Shown here piece by piece: positions 23,418 through 31,238 of a stretch of 33,360 bases of DNA. Location: IMG/VR virus record IMGVR_UViG_3300031787_000493, positions 1 to 33,360 of that record. One strand, written 5' to 3'. The notes beneath the pieces were generated by a model. The model was given only the letters and a program-made list of their open reading frames with translations, was not told where the DNA came from and made no database searches. Position 1 is the first letter of the stretch. Every line of letters begins with the position of its first letter. Both the position numbers and the translations under genes were made by a program. The stretch is from a virus.

Positions 23418-23972
23418 TTATGCACGCTCCTTATTCAAGTGTTTTTGTAGATCGGCTTTTGCTTGTTCAAGCGCACGCGCTACATTTTCTTCAATTCTTG
23501 CTCTGTCTTTATCTACAACGCGCCATACTACACGCGAAGCCTTACCAAATCTGTTGCCAATTGTTCGCAGGAATTGCGCACTTGAACCCCCGCCAAATCC
23601 TGCCTGAGTTTTGCGACCTGCAACTTCAAAAATTGAACCCGCTGCAGATTTGTTAAGCAAAGCACCAGCACTTGTTGTGTAATCACCACGAACTTTACCC
23701 TGGGCTTTTGTCTTAGTAATCTTTGATTTGATTTCTCCAGCGTTCCATCCAGGCCAACCAGCGCCACCGCGAGTGCGGCCTTTGGCAGCATCTGCCTTAC
23801 GCCAGCCACTCATCGGTGGGTCCTCACTGATTAAACCTTTTGCATCGCGCTCTGCGCCTCTTAATTCGTTATTGATAACTTTATTGAAGCGTTTAACCGC
23901 ATCTTTATCAAACTCTTTAAGAGCATCCAAAGTTTCCTTGATACCTGTAAGAACAATTACTTCATCAGCCAT
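23418..23972 (-). CDS. HK97 gp10-like tail completion protein
   Basis: 184 residues. The N-terminal helix (TGIKETLDALKEFDKDAVKRF) and the middle GWRKADAAKGRTRGGAGWP resemble tail completion/head-tail joining proteins of the gp10 type. In most relatives such a gene lies between connector and tail tube; here it lies between the assembly chaperones and the tape measure. The ATG overlaps the end of the second chaperone frame. Confidence 0.65.
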   Translation of the reverse strand: MADEVIVLTGIKETLDALKEFDKDAVKRFNKVINNELRGAERDAKGLISEDPPMSGWRKADAAKGRTRGGAGWPGWNAGEIKSKITKTKAQGKVRGDYTTSAGALLNKSAAGSIFEVAGRKTQAGFGGGSSAQFLRTIGNRFGKASRVVWRVVDKDRARIEENVARALEQAKADLQKHLNKERA

Positions 23973-24117
23973 TGGCTTTAGCTCGTTCCTTCATATAGAT
24001 CGTGATTGCTTCAAGGATTCCTTCGGGAGCATCTAACAAATCACTGATGGGAATACCAGTTTCAACCGCAACGGCTGCAATCGTATAAGTTAAACTGTTG
24101 CGGTGGATTCGAAAGAA
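23965..24117 (-). CDS. Second tail-assembly chaperone frame (T part, -1 frame)
   Basis: In the -1 frame relative to the upstream chaperone there is no stop from 24117 to the TGA at 23965-23967. The product runs through TYTIAAVAVETG, ISDLLDAPEGILEAIT and ends MKERAKANG. It has no good start of its own, and its end overlaps the gp10-like ATG. This is the standard siphophage G/GT arrangement, in which the longer fused product guides tube assembly around the tape measure. Confidence 0.7.
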   Translation of the reverse strand, partial: FFRIHRNSLTYTIAAVAVETGIPISDLLDAPEGILEAITIYMKERAKANG

Positions 24118-24368
24118 CTATCACTGTCCAATTCGGCGCTAACGATAGTATCTAAGAATTCAGGGCCAAAAAGTTTAACAACAACTCCATTTACCTGCAT
24201 TGCTTTCCAAGCCAACCAATAGATGTGTTCAATTTTTTGTTGCTCCCCCAACAACTTGGGCATACCTGCACCAAACTGTTGTTCAAATGCAACAATAATG
24301 CGAGGTGTTAATTTGTATGACACCTCAAGGCCTTCGGTTGTCTTTACCTTTACTGCTAATCCATCCAT
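24090..24368 (-). CDS. Tail-assembly chaperone (G part)
   Basis: 92 residues: an N-terminal beta part (VKVKTTEGLEVSYKLTP), a helix (RIIVAFEQQFG) and IEHIYWLAWKAMQ, ending in an acidic Ser-rich tail (AELDSDSSFESTATV). Position between tail tube and tape measure and the overlapping second frame identify it. GGGGGAA lies five bases before the ATG. Confidence 0.75.
   Translation of the reverse strand: MDGLAVKVKTTEGLEVSYKLTPRIIVAFEQQFGAGMPKLLGEQQKIEHIYWLAWKAMQVNGVVVKLFGPEFLDTIVSAELDSDSSFESTATV
24093..24117 (-). other. Probable -1 frameshift window
   Basis: The shift must fall after the -1 frame stop (TAG at 24118-24120) and before the zero-frame TAA (24090-24092). Within it TCT-TTC-GAA allows Phe-tRNA on TTC to slip back onto TTT. 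The site lacks an ideal XXXYYYZ heptamer, so the exact point is uncertain. Confidence 0.5.
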
Positions 24369-24386
24369 CTTTTCCCCCTTAGTAGA

Positions 24387-24812
24387 TTATGAAATTGCTT
24401 TTGTAATAACGCCCGAGATTGGCCAAGTTACACTTGCAGTTACCAATTCACCAACGGCACCTGAAAGTGGCTGCCATTCTGAGATCAAAGCGTTAAATGT
24501 GTATTTTGGATTGCTTGCGCTGACTGCACCGTTAACTGGTCGAATTTCCATTGCTACGGCAGTTCCAACAGTTGATGTTGCAAGTGATGTGCCATTGATA
24601 AGTTCTTCAAGGGCATTGTCTGCAAAATCCTGATTAAACTCAACAGTTAATTGATTGTCAAACAATCCACCAACGCGTGTACGAGCTGACGAGCCGAGGC
24701 CCGTGGTGTCAACAACATCCACGCTGGAACTTAATGAAACTGAAGTTACATATTGCGAGATGTCATTGCTTGCATAAAGAACATAAGCATTTGTTAATAC
24801 TAAGCGTGGCAT
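24387..24812 (-). CDS. Tail tube protein, paralogue B
   Basis: 141 residues, a beta-rich tail tube fold. It shares with the next gene VDTTGLGS, EFNQDFAD, EWQPLSGAVGEL and TWPISG, and has the same length. Two adjacent copies suggest either two tube components or a tube protein and a variant. The ATG abuts the preceding stop. Confidence 0.75.
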   Translation of the reverse strand: MPRLVLTNAYVLYASNDISQYVTSVSLSSSVDVVDTTGLGSSARTRVGGLFDNQLTVEFNQDFADNALEELINGTSLATSTVGTAVAMEIRPVNGAVSASNPKYTFNALISEWQPLSGAVGELVTASVTWPISGVITKAIS

Positions 24813-25235
24813 TTATGCAACCGCCTTTGTAATGTTGCCTGAGATTGGCCAAGTTGTTGAAACTGTTGCAAGTTCTCCAACTGCACCTGAAAGTGGCTGC
24901 CATTCTGCGCACAAGGCTGAGAATGTGTAACTTGGATTTGCCACACCAACTGCTGCTGATGTTGGCTTAATAACACAAGTTGTAACTGTTCCAACAAGTG
25001 AAGAACCAACTGCATTGATAGTTACTTCAGGTCCTGATGTTGCAAAATCCTGATTGAATTCAAATGTAACTGAGTTATCAGCAAGCCCACCAATTCGAGT
25101 ACGCGCACCAGCCGAACCCATACCTGTTGTGTCAACCACATCATCGCTGGTGCTTAATGCCACGCTCGTAATAAACTCGCTGAGATTGATGCCGTTGATT
25201 ACAACTGAAGCATCTGTTAGGACAATACGGGCCAT
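24813..25235 (-). CDS. Tail tube protein, paralogue A
   Basis: 140 residues. DDVVDTTGMGSAGARTRIGGL, FEFNQDFATSG and EWQPLSGAVGELATV match paralogue B throughout, so the pair arose by tandem duplication. It probably polymerises into the tail tube. GAGGAAAC before the ATG is a good ribosome-binding site. Confidence 0.78.
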   Translation of the reverse strand: MARIVLTDASVVINGINLSEFITSVALSTSDDVVDTTGMGSAGARTRIGGLADNSVTFEFNQDFATSGPEVTINAVGSSLVGTVTTCVIKPTSAAVGVANPSYTFSALCAEWQPLSGAVGELATVSTTWPISGNITKAVA

Positions 25236-25402
25236 TATTTTGTTTCCTCTACTGTTGCTGGTTTGGTTTGTGCTGATTTCTTTATGTGTTCGCCTGCAAC
25301 TAGGGCATCTGCATTAAGTCCTAGATCAAGCAATTCTTTATCGGTGATTGTTTCGCCTTTTTTCTTCGCCTCGAAATTGTCCGAGGTAACTGTGTAGCTC
25401 AT
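25235..25402 (-). CDS. Small hypothetical protein, 55 residues
   Basis: MSYTVTSDNFEAKKKGETIT begins it, with a helical middle (DKELLDLGLNADALVAGEHI) and a charged tail. AAGGAG lies four bases before the ATG at 25402; an upstream ATG at 25510 lacks support. It lies between the tail terminator candidate and the tube genes and resembles small head-tail interface proteins. No family is recognised. Confidence 0.65.
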   Translation of the reverse strand: MSYTVTSDNFEAKKKGETITDKELLDLGLNADALVAGEHIKKSAQTKPATVEETK

Positions 25403-25410
25403 TTTTCTCC

Positions 25411-25809
25411 TTATCCCCAAACGGTGAGACGGTAACGGTATGAAAGAAATACAATATCGCCAGCAACATATTCGCCAGCCTCTGCAGATGTAACTCGCAA
25501 AGTGCTGCAAGCCCCACCAAGAGTTAGATCAGATTCAATTGCTGCCTTGATTGAGAAATCCCCGCTACCTGCAAGGTACTTATCAAGTTCGTTTTGGCCT
25601 GAACGCTCACTAAAGCGCTGAACCAAAACAACAACATCTAGGTTTGCCTGGTCTAAGCCACGGGCATTGTTCAAATCAAAAGTAAAATCTAATTGGCCAA
25701 CAATGGCTGCAGGGGCAACTGGCACACTAGGAACCAACTCATAGGTACGCATACCTTTAATCGCCTCTAGGTTGGCTTTTAAGCCGTTTCTAACGGCACT
25801 TGGTAACAT
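25411..25809 (-). CDS. Putative tail terminator / minor tail protein
   Basis: 132 residues: LPSAVRNGLKANLEAIKGMRTYELVP at the N-terminus, then QLDFTFDLNNARG and YRYRLTVWG at the end. The alpha/beta layout and position between connector and tail tube match tail terminators that cap the tube. Its start overlaps the connector stop (TAATG). Confidence 0.65.
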   Translation of the reverse strand: MLPSAVRNGLKANLEAIKGMRTYELVPSVPVAPAAIVGQLDFTFDLNNARGLDQANLDVVVLVQRFSERSGQNELDKYLAGSGDFSIKAAIESDLTLGGACSTLRVTSAEAGEYVAGDIVFLSYRYRLTVWG

Positions 25810-26417
25810 TACTTAGCCAACCCATTATTCTTGCGCAATGGGCGCAGTAGCGCCTCAACATCGGCATCTAGCTTTGCAGCCAAACGCACTGTTCCTAAAT
25901 CTGTATTACCAGCAATGCCAAATGGTGACTGGTTACGCAAGAACAGGCGAGATGCTTGAATCTTTGCAGCAGTTTTTACCTCATAAGGTACATCTGACCA
26001 TCCAAAAACGCCTTTAACCCGTACCGATTGTGGCAAATTCCAGGGGAAAACATAAGAACCTACTGCCAAAATACGAGACATTGGCCAACCGCGTGAAGGA
26101 TTGTTGACTGGTTCAAACATTGAATCGTCAGCGGTCCATACTGTTCCGTAGGTACGATCAAAGTTATCATCGGTTGCAATCTCGCTAATGCTCACAAAAT
26201 CATCAACTGGTTGAATGTAATAGTCAGTTGGTGTGTAATAACGAGTGGCAGGTGCTTGAGATGTTCCATCCTTGTAAAAGAAACGGCCACAATAATCATC
26301 TATTTGGCGTGAAGCGGTTGCAATAGCCATTTCAAGGGCTGCATTATCTATTGAATCCTCAAGATTCAGTGCCGCTTTAACATCATTCAGCGTTGTGTAG
26401 CCGTTAGTGATCGCCAC
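25809..26417 (-). CDS. Head-tail connector, gp6-like
   Basis: 202 residues: YTTLNDVKAALNLEDSIDN at the start, then ATASRQIDDYCGRFFY, and QSVRVKGVFGWSDVPYEVKTA toward the end. This is the adaptor pattern of HK97 gp6-type connectors, which dock under the portal. It starts at GTG with only a weak GAGAA upstream. The 99 bases before it hold an open frame without a normal start codon and no clear promoter. Confidence 0.75.
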   Translation of the reverse strand: MAITNGYTTLNDVKAALNLEDSIDNAALEMAIATASRQIDDYCGRFFYKDGTSQAPATRYYTPTDYYIQPVDDFVSISEIATDDNFDRTYGTVWTADDSMFEPVNNPSRGWPMSRILAVGSYVFPWNLPQSVRVKGVFGWSDVPYEVKTAAKIQASRLFLRNQSPFGIAGNTDLGTVRLAAKLDADVEALLRPLRKNNGLAK

Positions 26418-26516
26418 GCTTTGTTCTCGTTTCTACTTTGGGAAGCATTGCGCGTTCCAGTTGTGGAACGGCGGTAGCGGTTTCCTTTGATTTTACCTTA
26501 ATTCTTAAAATTCTTT

Positions 26517-27194
26517 TTATGCGTTCCATATGTCGTGCTGCCTATCATCTAACCAGTAGCTCTTTGAGTGAGGCAGTATCGCGCCTGTGTTGACATAGAT
26601 TGGAAAACCTAGTGAGCGAACTCGGCGGCAAAACTGTAAATCTTCGCCTATCCATTCGCCGTTGATTGGGCCATCCCAAAACCAACACCAATCTTGCCCC
26701 TGGTGTGGGTCGGCATCTGCTCTAATCGCTTCAAGAACGCTGCGGTGGATTAGCAAACATCCAGTTCCTGCTGCATCTACTTGAAATACTGAATCTTTAT
26801 CGTACTTATTTAATGGCAAGAAACCTTCAGGGGCATCTTGAAAAATTGTTGGCACTGGTTGTGGGTATGGATAGCCTGTTTCAAAACTGGCAAACACCAA
26901 ACCTGCTACAACTGGGCGCTCTTTATCGTGTGCAGCTTCAATCAATTTATCAAATGCTTCAACTGAAAGTTGCTCATCTGAATCCATCATTAGCAACCAA
27001 TCAGATTTGGTTTCTAAAAACTGTTTTACCAAACGATTGCGTTGCTTTGAAAGCAAGCCTGAACCCTTGATTCGGATGAATGGGCCAAGTCGTGATGATC
27101 GTGACTGAGCAACCTGAACCAAACTAAATGCAAACCCGCCGTTAACTGTTCCTGGGTCGCAACTGCCAATTGAAACTTTGTGTGATGATTTCAT
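26517..27194 (-). CDS. GT-A glycosyltransferase-like protein
   Basis: 225 residues. QRNRLVKQFLETKSDWLLMMDSDEQL (DSD as the metal-binding DxD) is the central GT-A motif; GTGCLLIHRSVLEAI, GEDLQFCRRVRSLG and a final IWNA follow. It lies between capsid and connector genes, so capsid or tail glycosylation is a reasonable guess. The upstream word GATTCGGGGGAATC is shared with the other glycosyltransferase gene. Confidence 0.8.
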   Translation of the reverse strand: MKSSHKVSIGSCDPGTVNGGFAFSLVQVAQSRSSRLGPFIRIKGSGLLSKQRNRLVKQFLETKSDWLLMMDSDEQLSVEAFDKLIEAAHDKERPVVAGLVFASFETGYPYPQPVPTIFQDAPEGFLPLNKYDKDSVFQVDAAGTGCLLIHRSVLEAIRADADPHQGQDWCWFWDGPINGEWIGEDLQFCRRVRSLGFPIYVNTGAILPHSKSYWLDDRQHDIWNA

Positions 27195-27218
27195 AGATTC
27201 CCCCGAATCATTTAAGAA

Positions 27219-27260
27219 GTAAGAGGCGGGTTAGTCGGGGGAGAAAAACCCGCCTCTTAC
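27219..27260. terminator. Terminator after the major capsid gene
   Basis: GTAAGAGGCGGG and CCCGCCTCTTAC are perfect 12-base arms around an 18-base loop. It lies 18 bases after the capsid stop and is followed on the minus strand by TTCTTAAAT. It probably stops most transcripts, giving high capsid yield and lower downstream expression. Confidence 0.8.
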
Positions 27261-27277
27261 AATTTGTTAACTTTCGA

Positions 27278-28630
27278 TTAGAAAGTTGGTGCTACCAAAC
27301 CAGTGCCTGAAATGATTGAGGCTGCTAGTGGGTAACGCTCTGCAGAGAAAGCACCAAATCCATAAACAACAGACTTGATTGTGAGAGATGAAGCACCAGT
27401 TGCATCAAATGACAATGCGAATGGTGATCCTGGCTGCTCCCAAAGGTGCATTTCAGGTGCTGCTACGCAGTAAATCTGATCTTGGTTTGTTGCTGCACCA
27501 AGATTAGTTACAACATTTGCATCAGCAATGATTGGCAAGCCCATCATTGAGTAACCTGAGTTGCCATATCCAACTACGCCTGCACCTGCTGCAGTTGCGT
27601 TCATTGGACCATTTGCAGTTGGAACTACTAATGGGCGGCCTGTTGTGTCCACTGCTGCTAGCAAGAAAGCTAGACGGCGTGGGTGCATAATCCAGTGTGT
27701 TGGTGTCTCAAAGACATTTGACTGAATCTGTTGAATTGCATCAGCCAACTTTGGATATAGCAAAGCAACTGTTGGTGATGTTGCAGTGAAAGTGATTGCA
27801 TTTCCACCTGAGTTTGCGATTCCCTTGAACTGGCCGTTTGAGCCTGTTCCGTTTAGAACCTGGTTATCAACTGTTGTGTGCCATGAACGGATTAGGTCAG
27901 CAACAACAAATGTGTCAATGCCTGTTCCGCGCTCAATTGCCTGGCGTGATAGGTCCTGTTGTCCAGCGATTGTACGAACTGGGATGCTCAAAAGTGTATC
28001 GTCAACATCAGTTTCTGATACTGCAGTGTTCTGAGTTTCCTGAACAGCCGTTGAACTTCCTGTTGTCATGCGGCTAATTTCCAGCGACATCCCAGCAGGG
28101 GGTAATACATGCTTTGCAGTTGCAAAGTCTGCAGTTGGGCGGCCTGCGCGTGCATAAGGTGCAGCGAGGTCAACCAAGTATTGTGGAACAACTAATCCAG
28201 CGAAGTTTGATGTACCAACATCACGGCGCTCAATTGATTCTTCCTTTGTGTGGCGAGCAAGGCGCTCTTGTGCTGAGTAATCTCCGCGAATCTGAGCGTT
28301 GAAAACATCCTTAACGAATGAAACTTCAGCTTCAGGGTTGTATGTGCGAACTTCGCGTGTAACTGTTGAGCCACCAACGCGAGGTGTGATTACTGCTGCA
28401 ACTGATGAGCGCATTTCTGCAACCTTTACATCTGCTGCTGCCTGTGTTGTGAACTTTTCAATCTTTGCATCTAGTGCGCGTGCTTCTTCAACGAGAGCAT
28501 CAACCTTATCGGTTTCCTCTGCAGTAAGGTCGGTGCGAGATTCTGCGGCTACTGCCTCAAGAACTGCATCCATTTCTGCCTTAACTGCATCACGGCGCTC
28601 AAGAGCTACATCAAGATATGACTTTGACAT
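27278..28630 (-). CDS. Major capsid protein, HK97 fold
   Basis: 450 residues from the ATG at 28630, which has GGAG seven bases upstream; a longer start is unsupported. The N-terminal 100 residues are a coiled-coil scaffold-like delta domain (DAVKAEMDAVLEAVAAESRT), later removed by the protease in relatives. The shell domain begins around SNFAGLVVPQYLVD and includes HWIMHPRRLAFLL and a C-terminal AAPEMHLWEQ. Confidence 0.9.
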   Translation of the reverse strand: MSKSYLDVALERRDAVKAEMDAVLEAVAAESRTDLTAEETDKVDALVEEARALDAKIEKFTTQAAADVKVAEMRSSVAAVITPRVGGSTVTREVRTYNPEAEVSFVKDVFNAQIRGDYSAQERLARHTKEESIERRDVGTSNFAGLVVPQYLVDLAAPYARAGRPTADFATAKHVLPPAGMSLEISRMTTGSSTAVQETQNTAVSETDVDDTLLSIPVRTIAGQQDLSRQAIERGTGIDTFVVADLIRSWHTTVDNQVLNGTGSNGQFKGIANSGGNAITFTATSPTVALLYPKLADAIQQIQSNVFETPTHWIMHPRRLAFLLAAVDTTGRPLVVPTANGPMNATAAGAGVVGYGNSGYSMMGLPIIADANVVTNLGAATNQDQIYCVAAPEMHLWEQPGSPFALSFDATGASSLTIKSVVYGFGAFSAERYPLAASIISGTGLVAPTF

Positions 28631-28719
28631 TATTCTCCAATGAGTGTTTGTAATTGTTTGAGGTGGTGGCAATGCTCTCCACGGCGCTTTTAGGGTGTGG
28701 GATTTGCTCCGACTTCGAT

Positions 28720-28737
28720 CTGCTACTTTTGTAGCAG
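28720..28737. other. Small hairpin between protease and capsid genes
   Basis: CTGCTAC and GTAGCAG are perfect 7-base arms with a TTTT loop (AAAA on the minus strand). It lies just after the protease stop (28742), upstream of the capsid gene, with no T tract. It may stabilise or process the mRNA before the capsid gene. Confidence 0.45.
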
Positions 28738-28741
28738 AAAC

Positions 28742-29695
28742 TTATTTTGTGTTGTTGATAATTGCTTTAGCAAGGCGCAGGGAAATTGAACGGCCTGCAA
28801 CCGCTGGCATATCTGTTGGCTCTAACTCAACTTCAGGTTCTTCAACCTCAACAGTTGGGGTAAGTGTGTTAAGCCCTAGCAAAACCTCAAGCATTGTTTT
28901 GCCTTCTTCAAGGCTATCGTAGGAATCAGATACCTTTTCAAGAATTGAATTGATAACAAGAGTTGATTCACCATCTAGGGCGCGACCTTCTTTGATTGCT
29001 TCCATTGCGTTTTTGATTGCCTCTCTTGCTTCAACTGAAGTTGTAGGGTAAGCGGGATATGTGACAACCGATACATCACCATCAGCAAGGCTAACTTCAG
29101 TAAGTGTGCGAACCGAACGGTCCTCATTCCACTTTTGACGGATAACACGGAAAGCAAAACTCATTTGGTCAACATCTCCGCGCTCAACTAACTTGTAAAG
29201 GTCGCGACCTTCGCTGGTGTCTGCAATCTCTGCATCCATAAACAAACCACGATCATCTTCGCTTAGCGTAAGTGTGCCGTTCTTTGTTCGAGCTAGTGGC
29301 AAACCTTCGTGGTTAATAAGCAAACGCACATCAGGTGTTTCGCTTAATGTCTTGCGAAACGCGCCAGGGGCGATAGTCTCTTTGAATGGTAGTGGAACGC
29401 TTGCATCGTTAAACACTGCTGCATAACCGCGCAAACGCATTGTTCCATCTTCGGCTTGGCGTGCTTCAACATCTTGAACCGTAAATGTACGGCGTTCAAT
29501 TTCTTTCACTTTGCTCCTTGAGTTAACTTCCCCGCCTGGTTCCATATCTTCGGAAATTGAAATTGCAACCATCTGATCTATTGCTTCTTGCTTTGTATCG
29601 TGGCAAACCAATGTTGTATAAGAACCATCTGATTCTTGCTTAACAGTTGCCCATCCTGAACAATCGGCTTGCTTATCTGAAACGAAATATGGCAT
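28742..29695 (-). CDS. HK97-type prohead protease
   Basis: 317 residues. Protease domain from about 65: RGYAAVFND, LLINHEGLPLART with His129, MSFAFRV with Ser179, and VSLADGDVSVVTYPAYP. The N-terminal 50 residues (SGWATVKQESDG, VCHDTKQEAIDQMVA) are an extra module also present in many actinophage proteases. The C-terminal 80 residues are acidic and helical. It cuts the capsid delta domain during maturation. Confidence 0.88.
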   Translation of the reverse strand: MPYFVSDKQADCSGWATVKQESDGSYTTLVCHDTKQEAIDQMVAISISEDMEPGGEVNSRSKVKEIERRTFTVQDVEARQAEDGTMRLRGYAAVFNDASVPLPFKETIAPGAFRKTLSETPDVRLLINHEGLPLARTKNGTLTLSEDDRGLFMDAEIADTSEGRDLYKLVERGDVDQMSFAFRVIRQKWNEDRSVRTLTEVSLADGDVSVVTYPAYPTTSVEAREAIKNAMEAIKEGRALDGESTLVINSILEKVSDSYDSLEEGKTMLEVLLGLNTLTPTVEVEEPEVELEPTDMPAVAGRSISLRLAKAIINNTK

Positions 29696-31090
29696 TTACT
29701 TAACCTCGTATGCTGCGCTTGGGTCGGTTGGGTCAATTGTTGAAATCTGTTGCAACTGACTTGAAGGCAAACCAGTGTGCTTCATATCAGGCAAGCCAAC
29801 TGCCTTTGTAACCGCTGCAGGGTCAAAACCAACTTGAATCAATGCAGCAGCAATTTCGGTGCGTAGCTTGAGGCCAACATCCTTAGCATCTGTTGCATCA
29901 ATGTTTTGTAGTGGAACGCGGTATTGATCACCATCTTCAATTGGTGCCATATCTTCGTAAGCGTGAACATCGTTGAGTGAAAGGAAACCTTCACGCAAGC
30001 CCTTTGTGTAGGCATCGTAACGCTCAAGGGTTGTACCGCGCAGTAGTGCATCCAAGTTAAAGCGAATGAATCCATCAGGTTCAGGTAGCAGCGTTGATAA
30101 TGATTGCTCAATTCGCTCCAAGATTGGGCGCAATGAGTGCTGAACGAATGAAAGGTTTTGCGCTTCAACTGATGCAAATGACATTGCACCCGCAACTGGG
30201 TGGCCAAGTAGCGATAGTGGAACGCGGAAAATACGAGCAATTTCCTCAACTGAGAAACGGCGAGTGTCTAACAACTGCGCATCTTGTGCATTGATTGTTA
30301 GCGGCTTGAAAGAAGCACCGCCCGTAAGAATACCGATCTTGCCAGCGCGGTATGGGCCAGTGTGGGTAAGGTTCCAGTCACGGGCAATATCTGATGCCTG
30401 TTCTTGAGTTAACTCGCCAGCCGTTTCAATGACACCGCCAGGGTTGGCAGCGTTACCAAAGTATGAGGCTGCATAAACATCTGCTGCCATTGCCGCGCCT
30501 AGTGTGGTGCGGCAGGCGGCGATTGGTGAAAGGCCGTAGCGATCACCTGGCAAACGGAAATCAGGGATGTGTAAAAGTTCTTTGTCGGTTAGGCGCTGCT
30601 CATAAGCACCTTGAGAATCTCTAACCTTTACGAAATACACCAATGGTTCACCTGGCGCGAGGCGCTCAATGCGAACATTACGAGGATTCAAAACATAGAG
30701 TTCTTGAACATCTCCCATATCATCGCGCACCGTCAGGATATAAGCGTTGCCTTCAAGTTTGAATGAAGTAACAATCTGCTCATAAAACTCTAACCGCGTA
30801 GTTTCAGGGTTTGGTTTTGCAACCCAGGCAGGCTGATCGCCATAAACAGTTGCATAAGGTAAGCGATTGCGACCACGGCGCACATAAGCGCCAACTGGCA
30901 ATGAACTTACTGTGTCTGACAATAGGCGCACGCAAGAATAAACGGCACTCATACGAATTGCGGTTTCACCATCAACAACAACGCCAGCGTTAGTTGCAAA
31001 TGCTGGACGGCCTGGAATTAAAGGCTCAATGTATTGATTGTTGGCTGAACGCTTTGTTCCAGCACCTGCCAAACGCTTTGATAAACTCAT
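29696..31090 (-). CDS. Portal protein
   Basis: 464 residues with HK97 portal landmarks: VYSCVRLLSDTVSSLP, GNAYILTVRDDMG, DKELLHIPDFRLPGDRYGLSPI, FSVEEIARIFRVPLSLLG and a C-terminal DQYRVPLQNIDA. It forms the dodecameric ring for DNA entry and exit. The ATG overlaps the stop of a small membrane-protein gene (TAATG). Confidence 0.9.
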   Translation of the reverse strand: MSLSKRLAGAGTKRSANNQYIEPLIPGRPAFATNAGVVVDGETAIRMSAVYSCVRLLSDTVSSLPVGAYVRRGRNRLPYATVYGDQPAWVAKPNPETTRLEFYEQIVTSFKLEGNAYILTVRDDMGDVQELYVLNPRNVRIERLAPGEPLVYFVKVRDSQGAYEQRLTDKELLHIPDFRLPGDRYGLSPIAACRTTLGAAMAADVYAASYFGNAANPGGVIETAGELTQEQASDIARDWNLTHTGPYRAGKIGILTGGASFKPLTINAQDAQLLDTRRFSVEEIARIFRVPLSLLGHPVAGAMSFASVEAQNLSFVQHSLRPILERIEQSLSTLLPEPDGFIRFNLDALLRGTTLERYDAYTKGLREGFLSLNDVHAYEDMAPIEDGDQYRVPLQNIDATDAKDVGLKLRTEIAAALIQVGFDPAAVTKAVGLPDMKHTGLPSSQLQQISTIDPTDPSAAYEVK

Positions 31091-31230
31091 TAGTTAGCCT
31101 TTTCTGTAACCCATACTAGAAACACACCTGCAACAATTAAAGCTAGTGGAACTGAAACCATTGCCAAGCCTGTAGTTGCAAGTGATACACCCACGACTTC
31201 AACAATAATTGAAACATCAATCTTCTTCAT
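31090..31230 (-). CDS. 46-residue membrane protein between terminase and portal
   Basis: Begins MKKIDVSIIVEVVGVSLATTG and continues as a hydrophobic helix (VPLALIVAGVFLVWV), then TEKAN. GGGAG lies before the ATG, 8 bases after the terminase stop, and its stop overlaps the portal ATG. The function is unknown; an inner-membrane link or superinfection protein are open possibilities. Confidence 0.7.
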   Translation of the reverse strand: MKKIDVSIIVEVVGVSLATTGLAMVSVPLALIVAGVFLVWVTEKAN

Positions 31231-31238
31231 TATGCTCC

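Noticed and set aside
26418-26516. Open minus-strand frame of about 34 codons before the connector gene
   Set aside because: It has no ATG, GTG or TTG until 14 codons from the end, and no convincing ribosome-binding site for an ATT start.
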